Assembly (NCBI RefSeq): GCF_029504575.1
Contig: NZ_JAQFII010000001.1
Coordinates: 2,330,501-2,394,500 of the forward strand
Length of the DNA: 64,000 bases
Origin: Streptomyces sp. SPB162
GTDB taxonomy: Bacteria > Actinomycetota > Actinomycetes > Streptomycetales > Streptomycetaceae
Reading direction: 5' to 3'
The translations under genes and the position numbers were made by a program. Position 1 is the first letter of the stretch, and the number at the start of each line of letters is the position of its first letter. This document shows positions 8,456 to 15,955 of the stretch, one piece after another. The notes beneath the pieces are model-generated. The model saw only the letters and a list, made by a program, of their open reading frames with translations, did no database searches and was not told the origin of the DNA.

Positions 8456-9607
8456 GTGTTTCTGCCCCGCCCCCGGGCCGCCGGCCTCGCAGGTGTCCTC
8501 GCCATAGCGGCGCTCGGCCTCAGTGCCTGTGGCGCCGCACCCACCGAGTCCACCGCGGCCGACGGCAAGAAGAGCGCCGCCACCGCCACCTCCGCCGCCG
8601 AACTGGGCGGGATGGACGCCCTGGTCGCCGCCGCGAAGAAGGAGGGCACGCTCAACGCGATCGCCCTGCCGCGCGACTGGGCCAACTACGGCGCGATCAT
8701 CGACGGCTTCGGCAAGAAGTACGGCATCAAGGTCGCCGTCGAGAACCCGGACGCCTCCAGCCAGATCGAGATCAGCGCGATCAGCACCCGCAAGGGCCAG
8801 GACCGCGCCCCCGACGTCGTCGACCTCGGCAGCGCCTTCGCGCTGAGCGGCGCCGCGCAGGGCCTGTTCGCCTCGTACAAGGTCGCCGACTACGAGAAGA
8901 TCCCGGCCGCCCAGAAGGACGCACAGGCGCGCTGGTACTACGACTACGGCGGCTACGTCTCGATCGGCTGCGACGCCAAGCGCGTCAAGGAGTGCCCCTC
9001 GACCTTCGCGGACCTCCTCAAGCCGCAGTACAAGGGCCAGGTGGCGCTGAACGGCAACCCGACGAAGTCCGGTTCCGCCTTCGGCGGCGTGTACGCGGCG
9101 GCCCTCGCCAACAAGGGCTCCTTCGACGACATCCAGCCCGGTCTGGACTTCTTCGGGCAGCTGAAGAAGTCGGGCAACTACAACCCGGTGGAGTCGACGC
9201 CGGCGACCGTCCAGAAGGGCGAGACGCCGATCAGCATCGACTGGGACTACCTCAACGCCGGCTACACCGACGAGTTCAAGAGCAAGAACGTGGACTGGAA
9301 GGTCTCCATCCCGAGCGACGGCGTCTACGCCCAGTACTACGCGCAGGCCGTGAACAAGGACGCGCCGCACCCGGCCGCCGCCCGCCTGTGGCAGGAGTAC
9401 CTGTACAGCGCCGAGGGCCAGAACCTGTGGCTCAAGGGGTACGCCCGCCCGGTACTGATGGACTCCCTCAAGCAGGCCGGCACGCTCGACGCGGCCGCCG
9501 CCGCCAAGCTGCCCGCCGTCGCCGGCACCCCGGCCTTCCCGACGCCCGCGCAGGTGGACGCGGCCAAGAAGGCCGTCACCCAGGGTTGGGCCAAGGCCGT
9601 CTCCTGA
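8456..9607 (+). CDS. ABC transporter substrate-binding lipoprotein (phosphonate/Fe3+-type family)
   Basis: From the GTG at 8456 the product is 383 aa; ATG codons at 8438 and 8444 are alternatives, but GGAG at 8446 favours the GTG. An Arg-containing n-region and hydrophobic core end in a lipobox (LSACG), so the mature protein is lipid-anchored. The periplasmic-binding-protein type II fold follows. The family includes 2-aminoethylphosphonate and ferric-iron binders. It has none of the Tyr-Tyr iron-ligand pairs I would expect of an iron binder placed clearly, so a small organophosphate or phosphonate ligand is inferred. It is the first gene of a five-gene operon with overlapping stops and starts. 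Confidence 0.82.
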   Translation: MFLPRPRAAGLAGVLAIAALGLSACGAAPTESTAADGKKSAATATSAAELGGMDALVAAAKKEGTLNAIALPRDWANYGAIIDGFGKKYGIKVAVENPDASSQIEISAISTRKGQDRAPDVVDLGSAFALSGAAQGLFASYKVADYEKIPAAQKDAQARWYYDYGGYVSIGCDAKRVKECPSTFADLLKPQYKGQVALNGNPTKSGSAFGGVYAAALANKGSFDDIQPGLDFFGQLKKSGNYNPVESTPATVQKGETPISIDWDYLNAGYTDEFKSKNVDWKVSIPSDGVYAQYYAQAVNKDAPHPAAARLWQEYLYSAEGQNLWLKGYARPVLMDSLKQAGTLDAAAAAKLPAVAGTPAFPTPAQVDAAKKAVTQGWAKAVS

Positions 9608-10461
9608 TGACCTCGAAGACCAAGGCGCCGGCCGGCCTGCTGGCGGCGCTGCCCCTCGTGCTGTTCATGCTGGTGGCGTTCGGCCTGCCCGCCGCCGCCA
9701 TGCTGACCGGTGCCTTCAGTACGTCGAGCGACGCGCCGGGCGGCGCGCGGTGGACGACGGCGAACCTCACGGACTCGCTCCAGGGCGCCTACCTCACCGG
9801 GCTGGTCAGCAGCGTCAAACTGTCGGCGCTCTCCGCGCTGCTGGCCGCCGTGCTCGGACTCCCCCTCGCGCAGGCCGTGGTGACCTCGCGGCACCGCGCC
9901 CTGCGTGAGGGCGTCCTCGCGGCGTCCGGCGTGCTCGCCAACTTCGGCGGGGTGCCGCTCGCGTTCGCCTTCATCGCCACCCTCGGCAACGCGGGCGTCC
10001 TCACCGAGCACCTCGGCCTGACCGGTGCCGGCTGGAGCCTCTACTCGTTCTGGGGCCTGGTCACCGTCTACCTGTACTTCCTGCTGCCGCTGATGGTCCT
10101 GGCCATCACCCCGGCGCTGGAGGGGCTGCGCACCCAGTGGCGCGAGGCCGCGCAGAACAACGGCGCCACCGGCTTCCAATACTGGCGGCACGTCGCGCTG
10201 CCGGTGCTGGCCCCATCCCTGCTCGGCGGTTATGTGCTGCTCTTCGGCAGCGCCTTCGCCGCCTACGCCACGGCCGCCGCGCTGGGCAGCGGCTCGGTGC
10301 CGCTGATCACCGTGCAGATCGCCGACGCGCTGTCCGGCAACGTCCTGGTCGGCCAGGGCAACATCGCGCTCGCGCTCAGTCTGGACATGGTCGTGGTCGC
10401 CGGGCTCGTCATGGCGGTCTACGTCCCCCTCCAGCGAAGGAGCGCACGATGGCTCGACTGA
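9607..10461 (+). CDS. ABC transporter permease, first subunit
   Basis: The 284-aa protein has six predicted membrane helices. The cytoplasmic EAA loop is visible as REAAQNNGATGFQYWRHVALPVLAPS (about 178-203), which contacts the ATPase. Its ATG overlaps the binding-protein stop by one base (TGATG), and its own stop overlaps the next permease by 13 bases, indicating translational coupling. It pairs with the following permease to form the membrane channel of a type I importer. The closest family is the 2-aminoethylphosphonate/iron/thiamine permease group (BPD_transp_1). Confidence 0.85.
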   Translation: MTSKTKAPAGLLAALPLVLFMLVAFGLPAAAMLTGAFSTSSDAPGGARWTTANLTDSLQGAYLTGLVSSVKLSALSALLAAVLGLPLAQAVVTSRHRALREGVLAASGVLANFGGVPLAFAFIATLGNAGVLTEHLGLTGAGWSLYSFWGLVTVYLYFLLPLMVLAITPALEGLRTQWREAAQNNGATGFQYWRHVALPVLAPSLLGGYVLLFGSAFAAYATAAALGSGSVPLITVQIADALSGNVLVGQGNIALALSLDMVVVAGLVMAVYVPLQRRSARWLD

Positions 10462-11345
10462 CCCGCAAGCCGCTGTGGCGCGGCGCCGTCGGCCTGGTGG
10501 CAGGCCTGTACTTCCTGGTCCCGGTGGCCGCCTCGGTGATCTTCACCGTGGATGTCCCCGGCCAGGGTTACACCCTCGACGCGTACAGCGGCATCCTCGG
10601 CGCGGACGGCTTCGCCGACAGCCTGCTGCTCACCCTGGAACTGGCCGCCGCGACCATCGTCCTGGTGATGCTGCTGCTCGTCCCCGCGCTGGTCGCGGTG
10701 CGGCTCGGCGCCCCGCGGCTGCGGCCGGTGCTGGAGGTCATCTGCTCGCTGCCCCTGGTGGTCCCGTCGGTGGCGCTGGTCTCCGGCTACAGCAGCGTGC
10801 TGCGCTGGGGCCCTGAACACCTGTCGCGCACCCCGCTGTTCCAGACGTTCACCGCCGTGCAGGACAAGCGGTTCCCGTTCGTCCTGGTCCTCGCCTACAC
10901 GGTGATGGCGCTGCCGCTCGCCTACCGGGCGCTGGACGCCGGGCTGCGCGCGGTCGACGTCCGCGTCCTGGTGGAGGCCGCGCGCAGCTGCGGCGCGAGC
11001 GCTCCGCGCGCCGTCCTGCAGGTGGTGCTGCCCAACCTCCGTGGCGCGCTGCTGAACGCGTCCTTCCTCACCCTCGCGCTGGTCCTGGGCGAGTACACCG
11101 TCGGCGCACTGCTCGGCTACCAGCCGTTCGCGGTGTGGATCGTCAACACCGGCGGCGACCAGGCGCAGCTGTCGGTGGCCGTCTCGGTGCTGAGCCTGGT
11201 CGTCACCTGGCTGCTGCTGCTGGTGTTCGCCGCGCTCGGCCGGCCCCGCGACCGGTCCCGTTCCCTCTCCCGCACCTCCCGCCCATCCCGCCGGGACCGC
11301 CCTGACACGGCCGCTCCCGTACCCCTCGCACAGGAGGTGGCATGA
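10449..11345 (+). CDS. ABC transporter permease, second subunit
   Basis: Starting at the ATG at 10449, within the end of the preceding gene, the product is 298 aa. It has six membrane helices and an EAA loop (VEAARSCGASAPRAVLQVVLPNL, about 176-198). The last 40 residues form a Pro/Arg/Ser-rich cytoplasmic tail. An upstream open frame to 10137 is a shadow of the first permease. The gene ends with ATGA, overlapping the ATPase start. Confidence 0.85.
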   Translation: MARLTRKPLWRGAVGLVAGLYFLVPVAASVIFTVDVPGQGYTLDAYSGILGADGFADSLLLTLELAAATIVLVMLLLVPALVAVRLGAPRLRPVLEVICSLPLVVPSVALVSGYSSVLRWGPEHLSRTPLFQTFTAVQDKRFPFVLVLAYTVMALPLAYRALDAGLRAVDVRVLVEAARSCGASAPRAVLQVVLPNLRGALLNASFLTLALVLGEYTVGALLGYQPFAVWIVNTGGDQAQLSVAVSVLSLVVTWLLLLVFAALGRPRDRSRSLSRTSRPSRRDRPDTAAPVPLAQEVA

Positions 11346-12424
11346 CCGCCGCTACGGCCGAGCGGGCCACGTCGCCCGCCCCATCGGCCACGACCGTCGA
11401 GTTCCGCGCGCTGCGTAAGTCCTTCGGCGCCACCACCGCCCTCGACGGACTGGACCTGACCGCCCGCCCCGGTGAACTGCTCGCGCTGCTCGGCCCGTCC
11501 GGCTGCGGCAAGACCACGGCGCTGCGCATGCTGGCCGGCTTCGAACGGCCCGACTCCGGCCAGGTCCTGGTCGACGGCCAGGACATCAGCGGTGTGCCGG
11601 CGCACCGCCGGGACGCCGGGATGGTCTTCCAGTCCTACAGCCTCTTCCCGCACCTGACGGCCGCCGACAACGTCGCGTTCGGTCTGAAGATGCGGCGGAC
11701 CGGCGCCGCCGAGCGGCGCTCGCGCGCCCGTGAGCTGCTGGAGCTGGTCGGGCTGCCGCAGCACGCCGACCGCTACCCGCACCAGCTCTCCGGCGGGCAG
11801 CAGCAGCGGGTGGCGCTCGCCCGCGCGCTGGCGCTGCGGCCCAAAGTTCTGCTGCTGGACGAACCGCTGTCAGCGCTGGACGCCAAGGTCCGGGTGACGC
11901 TGCGCGAGGAGATCAGGCGGCTGCAGCGGGAGCTGCGGATCACCACCGTCTTCGTCACGCACGACCAGGAGGAGGCGCTGTCGACGGCCGACCGGGTCGC
12001 GGTGATGCGCGACGGCCGCCTCGAGCAGGTCGCCACCCCGTCCGAGCTGTACGACACGCCCGCGACCGCGTTCGTCGCCGAGTTCGTCGGCACCATGAAC
12101 CGGCTGCCGGGTGTCATGGCCGACGGTGAGGTGGAGGTGCTCGGACAGCGACTGCCGGTGCGCGGCACCGCCCCCGCGCACGGCCCGGTGGACGTCCTGG
12201 TCCGGCCGGAGGCCCTGGAGGCCGCCGCGGACGCCGGCGGCCGCTCCCGGGTGCTGACCGCGGCCTTCCACGGCGCGGTCACCCGCCTCACCCTGTCGCT
12301 GCCGGACGGCGCGACGGTCAAGGCGGACGTGCCCAGCCACCGCGCGGCCACCCTGCCGGCCGGCGCGAACGTCACCGTGACCCTTCCGCGGCGCCCGGTG
12401 CTCGTCGACGGCCCTGCCGCGTGA
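11342..12424 (+). CDS. ABC transporter ATP-binding protein
   Basis: The 360-aa ATPase has Walker A GPSGCGKTT (about 49-57), Q-loop VFQSYSLFPH, signature LSGGQQQR, Walker B VLLLDEPLSALD and H-loop TVFVTHDQEEA. The C-terminal 110 residues form a TOBE-type regulatory domain, as in MalK/PotA/FbpC-type importers. It energises the two preceding permeases. The start overlaps the permease stop (ATGA) and the stop overlaps the HAD gene start (GTGA), so all five genes should be co-translated. Confidence 0.9.
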   Translation: MTAATAERATSPAPSATTVEFRALRKSFGATTALDGLDLTARPGELLALLGPSGCGKTTALRMLAGFERPDSGQVLVDGQDISGVPAHRRDAGMVFQSYSLFPHLTAADNVAFGLKMRRTGAAERRSRARELLELVGLPQHADRYPHQLSGGQQQRVALARALALRPKVLLLDEPLSALDAKVRVTLREEIRRLQRELRITTVFVTHDQEEALSTADRVAVMRDGRLEQVATPSELYDTPATAFVAEFVGTMNRLPGVMADGEVEVLGQRLPVRGTAPAHGPVDVLVRPEALEAAADAGGRSRVLTAAFHGAVTRLTLSLPDGATVKADVPSHRAATLPAGANVTVTLPRRPVLVDGPAA

Positions 12425-13122
12425 CGCTGCAGGCGGTGCTCTTCGATATGGACGGCACGCTCGTCGACACCGAGGGGGTGTGGTGGGACGCGGTCGCCGA
12501 GACCGCCTCCGCGCTCGGCCACCCGCTGACCGAGGCGGACGTCCCCGACGTGTTGGGCCGGTCGGTCGACCACACCACCGGCCATCTGCGCACGGTCACC
12601 GGGACCGGGCGTACCCATGAGCACCTGGCGGCGGAGCTGGACGCCCGCTTCGCCGAGCTGGTGGCCCGCGGGGTACGGCCGCGCCCCGGCGCGACGGCGC
12701 TGCTGGCCGGGCTGCGCGCGGAGGGGGTGGTGACGGCGCTGGTCTCGGCCTCGCCGCGGCGGGTGGTGGACCTGGTGCTCGACGTGCTCGGCCGGGAGAA
12801 CTTCGCGGTCTCCGTCACCGCCGACGACACCGCCCGCACCAAGCCCGCGCCCGACCCGTACCTGGAGGCGGCCCGGCTGCTCGGCGCTTCGCCGGCCCGC
12901 TGCGTCGCCGTGGAGGACACCCCCACCGGAGTGGCCTCCGCCGAGGCCGCCGGCTGCCGGGTGCTGGCCGTCCCGTCCGTCGTGCCGATCCCGGCCGCCC
13001 CGGGCAGGACGGTGCTGAGCAGCCTGGAGGAGGTGGGGCCGGCCCTGCTGCGCTCCCTCGTCGCAGGCGGGGCAGCCGCGGCCGGAGCGGTTGAGGAACC
13101 TGCTCGCAGGGGGGAGGCTTGA
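12421..13122 (+). CDS. HAD-superfamily phosphatase of the importer operon
   Basis: The 233-aa protein carries HAD motif I LFDMDGTLVDTEG (about 8-20), motif II VSAS, motif III around TKPAPDP, and motif IV VEDTPTGVASA. A four-helix cap (about 20-95) makes it a subfamily-I phosphatase of the beta-phosphoglucomutase/phosphoglycolate-phosphatase type. Motif I carries Asp-x-Asp, not the Asp-x-Ala of phosphonoacetaldehyde hydrolase, so it should cleave a phosphate ester rather than a C-P bond. Its place as last gene of the importer operon suggests it dephosphorylates the imported compound. The substrate is unknown. Confidence 0.85.
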   Translation: MTLQAVLFDMDGTLVDTEGVWWDAVAETASALGHPLTEADVPDVLGRSVDHTTGHLRTVTGTGRTHEHLAAELDARFAELVARGVRPRPGATALLAGLRAEGVVTALVSASPRRVVDLVLDVLGRENFAVSVTADDTARTKPAPDPYLEAARLLGASPARCVAVEDTPTGVASAEAAGCRVLAVPSVVPIPAAPGRTVLSSLEEVGPALLRSLVAGGAAAAGAVEEPARRGEA

Positions 13123-13175
13123 GATAAGCGGGGTATCCGGTTCCGTTTACCCGCGCTCCGTCGAGGAGGCCGCTC

Positions 13176-13757
13176 ATGAACGTCGCGCTGGATGATCACC
13201 TGCCCGCCGACCACCGGCTGAACCAGGTCTACCGGATCGGCGCGGGGCTCATGGGGCTCATCCTGCTGATCTTCGGCATCCTCGGGCTGCTCGACCAGAT
13301 CCCGCTCTTCGACACCCACGGCGACACGGTGGCGGGCCTCAACACCAACGGCACCCTCAGCGTCCTGTCGATCGCCGTCGGGGTGCTGCTCTTCGCGGGC
13401 ATGGTCATCGGCGGGAACGCCGCCTCGACGCTGAACATGGTCCTGGGCATCCTGTTCATCCTCAGCGGCTTCGTCAATCTCGCCCTGCTGGACAGCAGCC
13501 ACAACTTCCTGGCCTTCCGGATGCCCAACGTGATCTTCAGCTTCGTGGTCGGGCTGATGCTGCTCGTCTTCGGCATGTACGGCCGCGTCTCCGGCGGCCT
13601 CCCGCACGACAACCCGAACTGGAAGCGGCGCCACCCCGAGGCGGCAGCGCGCGAGGCGGCGGCCCGCGAGGCGGCGGCCGCCCGCCGGACCCCGCCTCGC
13701 GGGCTGCCTCAGGACTGGACGTGGTCGCCCGGGGCTACCGGCGGCGGGCGACGGTGA
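13176..13757 (+). CDS. DUF4383 membrane protein
   Basis: The 193-aa protein has four hydrophobic helices (about 25-44, 62-83, 87-106 and 116-136) with the spacing of the DUF4383 family, including NLALLDSSHN between helices. A cytoplasmic tail rich in Ala, Arg and Glu repeats (AAREAAAREAAAARR) follows. No function is established for the family in Streptomyces. The start ATG is preceded by GAGGAGG. Its stop lies 20 bases past the end of the convergent methyltransferase gene, so the two overlap. Confidence 0.78.
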   Translation: MNVALDDHLPADHRLNQVYRIGAGLMGLILLIFGILGLLDQIPLFDTHGDTVAGLNTNGTLSVLSIAVGVLLFAGMVIGGNAASTLNMVLGILFILSGFVNLALLDSSHNFLAFRMPNVIFSFVVGLMLLVFGMYGRVSGGLPHDNPNWKRRHPEAAAREAAAREAAAARRTPPRGLPQDWTWSPGATGGGRR

Positions 13758-14394
13758 GCCCGTCCGCGACCGTGAGCAGCACGTCGTCCATCCGCTCGTC
13801 TTCCCGCACCCGGTCGTTGAAGGCCCGGATCGCCGCCGCCGGCCCTTCCGCGGCCGGGTCGGCGACCGCACCGTGGTAGAGGGTGTTGTCGGCGACGATC
13901 AAGCCGCCGGGGTTCATCCGCGGCACCAGCTCCTCCCAGTACGCGAGGTAGCTCACCTTGTCCGCGTCGAGGAAGACGAAGTCGATCCACGGCCCCTCCG
14001 GCAGCGCCCGCAGCGTGTCCAGCGCCGGGGCGATCCGCAGGTCGATCCGGTCCGCGACACCCGCCTTCGCCCAGGCCTCGCGGCCGACGGCCGTCCACTC
14101 CTCGGAGACGTCGCAGGCGATGAGCTGTCCGTCCGCGGGCATCGCCTGGGCCATCGACAGCGTGGAGAACCCGGTGAACGTGCCGACCTCGACGATGCGG
14201 CGGGCCCCGATCAGCCGCACCAGGAAGGCGAGCAGCGGGCCCTGCTCCTCAGCGGTCTGCAGCCCCGACACGTCGGCGAGCCGGGTGTGGGTGAGCTCGA
14301 CCAGTTCCCGCTGGACCGGGTCCAGCGGCGGGTTGTGCGCCAGTACATACGCGTACAGCTCGGGGGTGAGCTGCGGATTCTTCGTCTCGTACAA
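13735..14394 (-). CDS. SAM-dependent O-methyltransferase (catechol-OMT-like)
   Basis: From the TTG at 14394, preceded by GAGGAG six bases upstream, the product is 219 aa, the usual family length. The Rossmann SAM-binding motif is IVEVGTFTGFSTLSMA (about 66-81), the acidic motif is LIACDVSEEW, and the metal/catalytic Asp region is IDFVFLDADKVSYLAYWE (about 134-151) with VADNTLYHGAV. These are the Mg-dependent O-methyltransferase family 3 signatures (caffeoyl-CoA/catechol type). The methyl acceptor is unknown. The stop overlaps the convergent DUF4383 gene. The frame upstream of the TTG is a shadow of the kinase gene. Confidence 0.88.
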   Translation of the reverse strand: MYETKNPQLTPELYAYVLAHNPPLDPVQRELVELTHTRLADVSGLQTAEEQGPLLAFLVRLIGARRIVEVGTFTGFSTLSMAQAMPADGQLIACDVSEEWTAVGREAWAKAGVADRIDLRIAPALDTLRALPEGPWIDFVFLDADKVSYLAYWEELVPRMNPGGLIVADNTLYHGAVADPAAEGPAAAIRAFNDRVREDERMDDVLLTVADGLTVARRR

Positions 14395-14446
14395 GGTTTC
14401 TCCTCGAATGGACGTGCCGTCCTGACCTGGCCGTAAGGTGACGGGC

Positions 14447-15073
14447 ATGCTCGTCGATGACACCGTCGCCCTGGTGCCCAGCATTCCAGGCCGCAGGGCC
14501 CTGCTGGGAATGGCGGGCGCGCCCGCCGCGGGCAAGTCCACGCTCGCCCGCCGGCTGGTCGACGGCGTCAACGCGCGGCTCGGCGCGGACACGGCGGCGT
14601 ACGTCCCGATGGACGGCTTCCATCTGTCCAACGCCCAGTTGGCACGGCTGGGCCGGGCCGACCGCAAGGGCGCGCCCGACACCTTCGACGTGGACGGCTA
14701 CGTCCACCTGCTGCGCCGGCTGCGGTCCCGCCCCGAACGGCCCGTCTACGTGCCCGAGTTCGACCGCCGACTGGAGGAGCCGATCGCCGCGGGCCTGGTC
14801 GTGCTCCCCCAGGTGCGGCTGATCGTCACGGAGGGGAACTACCTCGCCGACGACGGGCCCGGCTGGGAGGCGGTACGCGACCTGCTCGACGAGGTGTGGT
14901 TCGTCGACGCCCCGCGGGCGGTGCGCGAGCGGCGGTTGCTGCGCCGCCACATCCGCGGCGGGCGCAGCGAATCCGAGGCGCACGCCTTCATAGCGTCCAG
15001 CGAGCGCCCCAACGCCGACCGGGTCGAGGCCGCCCGCGCCAACTGCACGCGCGTGGTGACCACCGGGGACTGA
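14447..15073 (+). CDS. nucleoside/nucleotide kinase family P-loop protein
   Basis: The product is 208 aa from the ATG at 14447, with AAGG eight bases upstream; a GTG at 14438 is possible. Walker A is GAPAAGKSTLARRL (about 24-37). The conserved MDGFHLSNAQLARLGR (about 58-73) and GAPDTFDV match the uridine-kinase/pantothenate-kinase-like group also called fructose-transport or nucleoside kinase family. VTEGNYL is the Walker B-like strand. RERRLLRRHIRGGRS forms the lid Arg cluster. It is divergent from the methyltransferase, with 52 bases between starts. The substrate is not predictable from sequence. Confidence 0.85.
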   Translation: MLVDDTVALVPSIPGRRALLGMAGAPAAGKSTLARRLVDGVNARLGADTAAYVPMDGFHLSNAQLARLGRADRKGAPDTFDVDGYVHLLRRLRSRPERPVYVPEFDRRLEEPIAAGLVVLPQVRLIVTEGNYLADDGPGWEAVRDLLDEVWFVDAPRAVRERRLLRRHIRGGRSESEAHAFIASSERPNADRVEAARANCTRVVTTGD

Positions 15074-15109
15074 CCCACGCCTCGGGGTCGGACAGACCAC
15101 TCACCCGCG

Positions 15110-15955
15110 TCACGCGGCCGCGGCACCGTCCTGCGCGCCGGCCGCCACCCGCGCGAGCATCCGCCGCAGGATCTCCTCGCCCGCGGCGACACCCAGCGTG
15201 GCCAGCGCTGTCACGTGCGGCGCCGTCCAGCCGCTGTCCGCCAGCTCGCCGTGCCCCGGCTGCCAGCCCGCGTCGGCGGCGAGCAGCAGGTCGGCGTCGA
15301 GGAGGGAGTCGCCCGCGGCCAGCACCTCGGTGGCACCGGTACGCCGGACGACCTCCTCCAGTGCCGCGCTCTTGCGCAGCGGCTTGGGGACCGTGTAGAT
15401 CTTCCGGCCCTGCAGCGACACCGTCCAGCCGCGCCCGTCGGCCCACTCGGCCAGGTCCTTCACGAAGTTCTCCGGCAGCAGCGACCGCTCCACCACGAGA
15501 TACGCGAACAGGTCCTCGGCCACCCGCTCCTTGCGCAGCCACGCCGGGTCCGTCACCCGCGCCAGGTGCGCGCGCACCTCCGCCAGCGGCACCGAACCGT
15601 CCGCGAGACGCCGACGCATCTCGGCGTTCCAGTCCTGGTCGGTGCGGCCGTCGACCAGCAGATGCCCGCCGTTGGCACAGATCGCGAAGCGCGGCACCGG
15701 CCCCGGCAGGCTGATCCGTCGGTACTGCTTGCGGGTCCGGGTGGTGGCCGGCACGAACTCCGCCTCGGCGGCCAGCCGCTGCACCAGCGTGGCCGCCGTC
15801 TCCGTCATGAACGACAGCGGCTTCGCCTCGTGCACCTCGACGCAGAGCAGCCGCGGGGCGTGCTCGTCGGGCATGCCGAGCGCGAGCGCGGCGGAGGAGT
15901 AGATCAGCGTCCGGTCCAGGTCGCTGGCGGCGAGGGTACGGTGTGCGGTGCTCAT
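15110..15955 (-). CDS. HAD-superfamily phosphatase of the Ter biosynthetic module
   Basis: The 281-aa protein shows HAD motif I AASDLDRTLIYSS (about 8-20), motif III Lys in the RKIYTVPKPLRK region, and motif IV VLAAGDSLLDADLL. The cap is of the C2B type, as in Cof/sucrose-phosphatase proteins. Its ATG overlaps the stop of the PRTase-fusion gene (bases 15952-15955), so the two are coupled. In published genome analyses of Ter systems (Anantharaman, Iyer and Aravind), a HAD phosphatase is one of the enzymes predicted to finish a nucleoside-like metabolite. That role is inferred here from the neighbours. Long open frames in other phases across this region are shadows. Confidence 0.85.
   Translation of the reverse strand: MSTAHRTLAASDLDRTLIYSSAALALGMPDEHAPRLLCVEVHEAKPLSFMTETAATLVQRLAAEAEFVPATTRTRKQYRRISLPGPVPRFAICANGGHLLVDGRTDQDWNAEMRRRLADGSVPLAEVRAHLARVTDPAWLRKERVAEDLFAYLVVERSLLPENFVKDLAEWADGRGWTVSLQGRKIYTVPKPLRKSAALEEVVRRTGATEVLAAGDSLLDADLLLAADAGWQPGHGELADSGWTAPHVTALATLGVAAGEEILRRMLARVAAGAQDGAAAA

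Noticed and set aside
12421..13122. Phosphonoacetaldehyde hydrolase (PhnX) in the importer operon
   Set aside because: Motif I is Asp-Met-Asp-Gly-Thr, not the Asp-x-Ala-Gly-Thr of PhnX, so an ordinary phosphatase is more likely.
13123..13175. SigB-type promoter (GGGTAT) before the DUF4383 gene
   Set aside because: GGGTAT is present, but no matching -35 element lies at the required distance.
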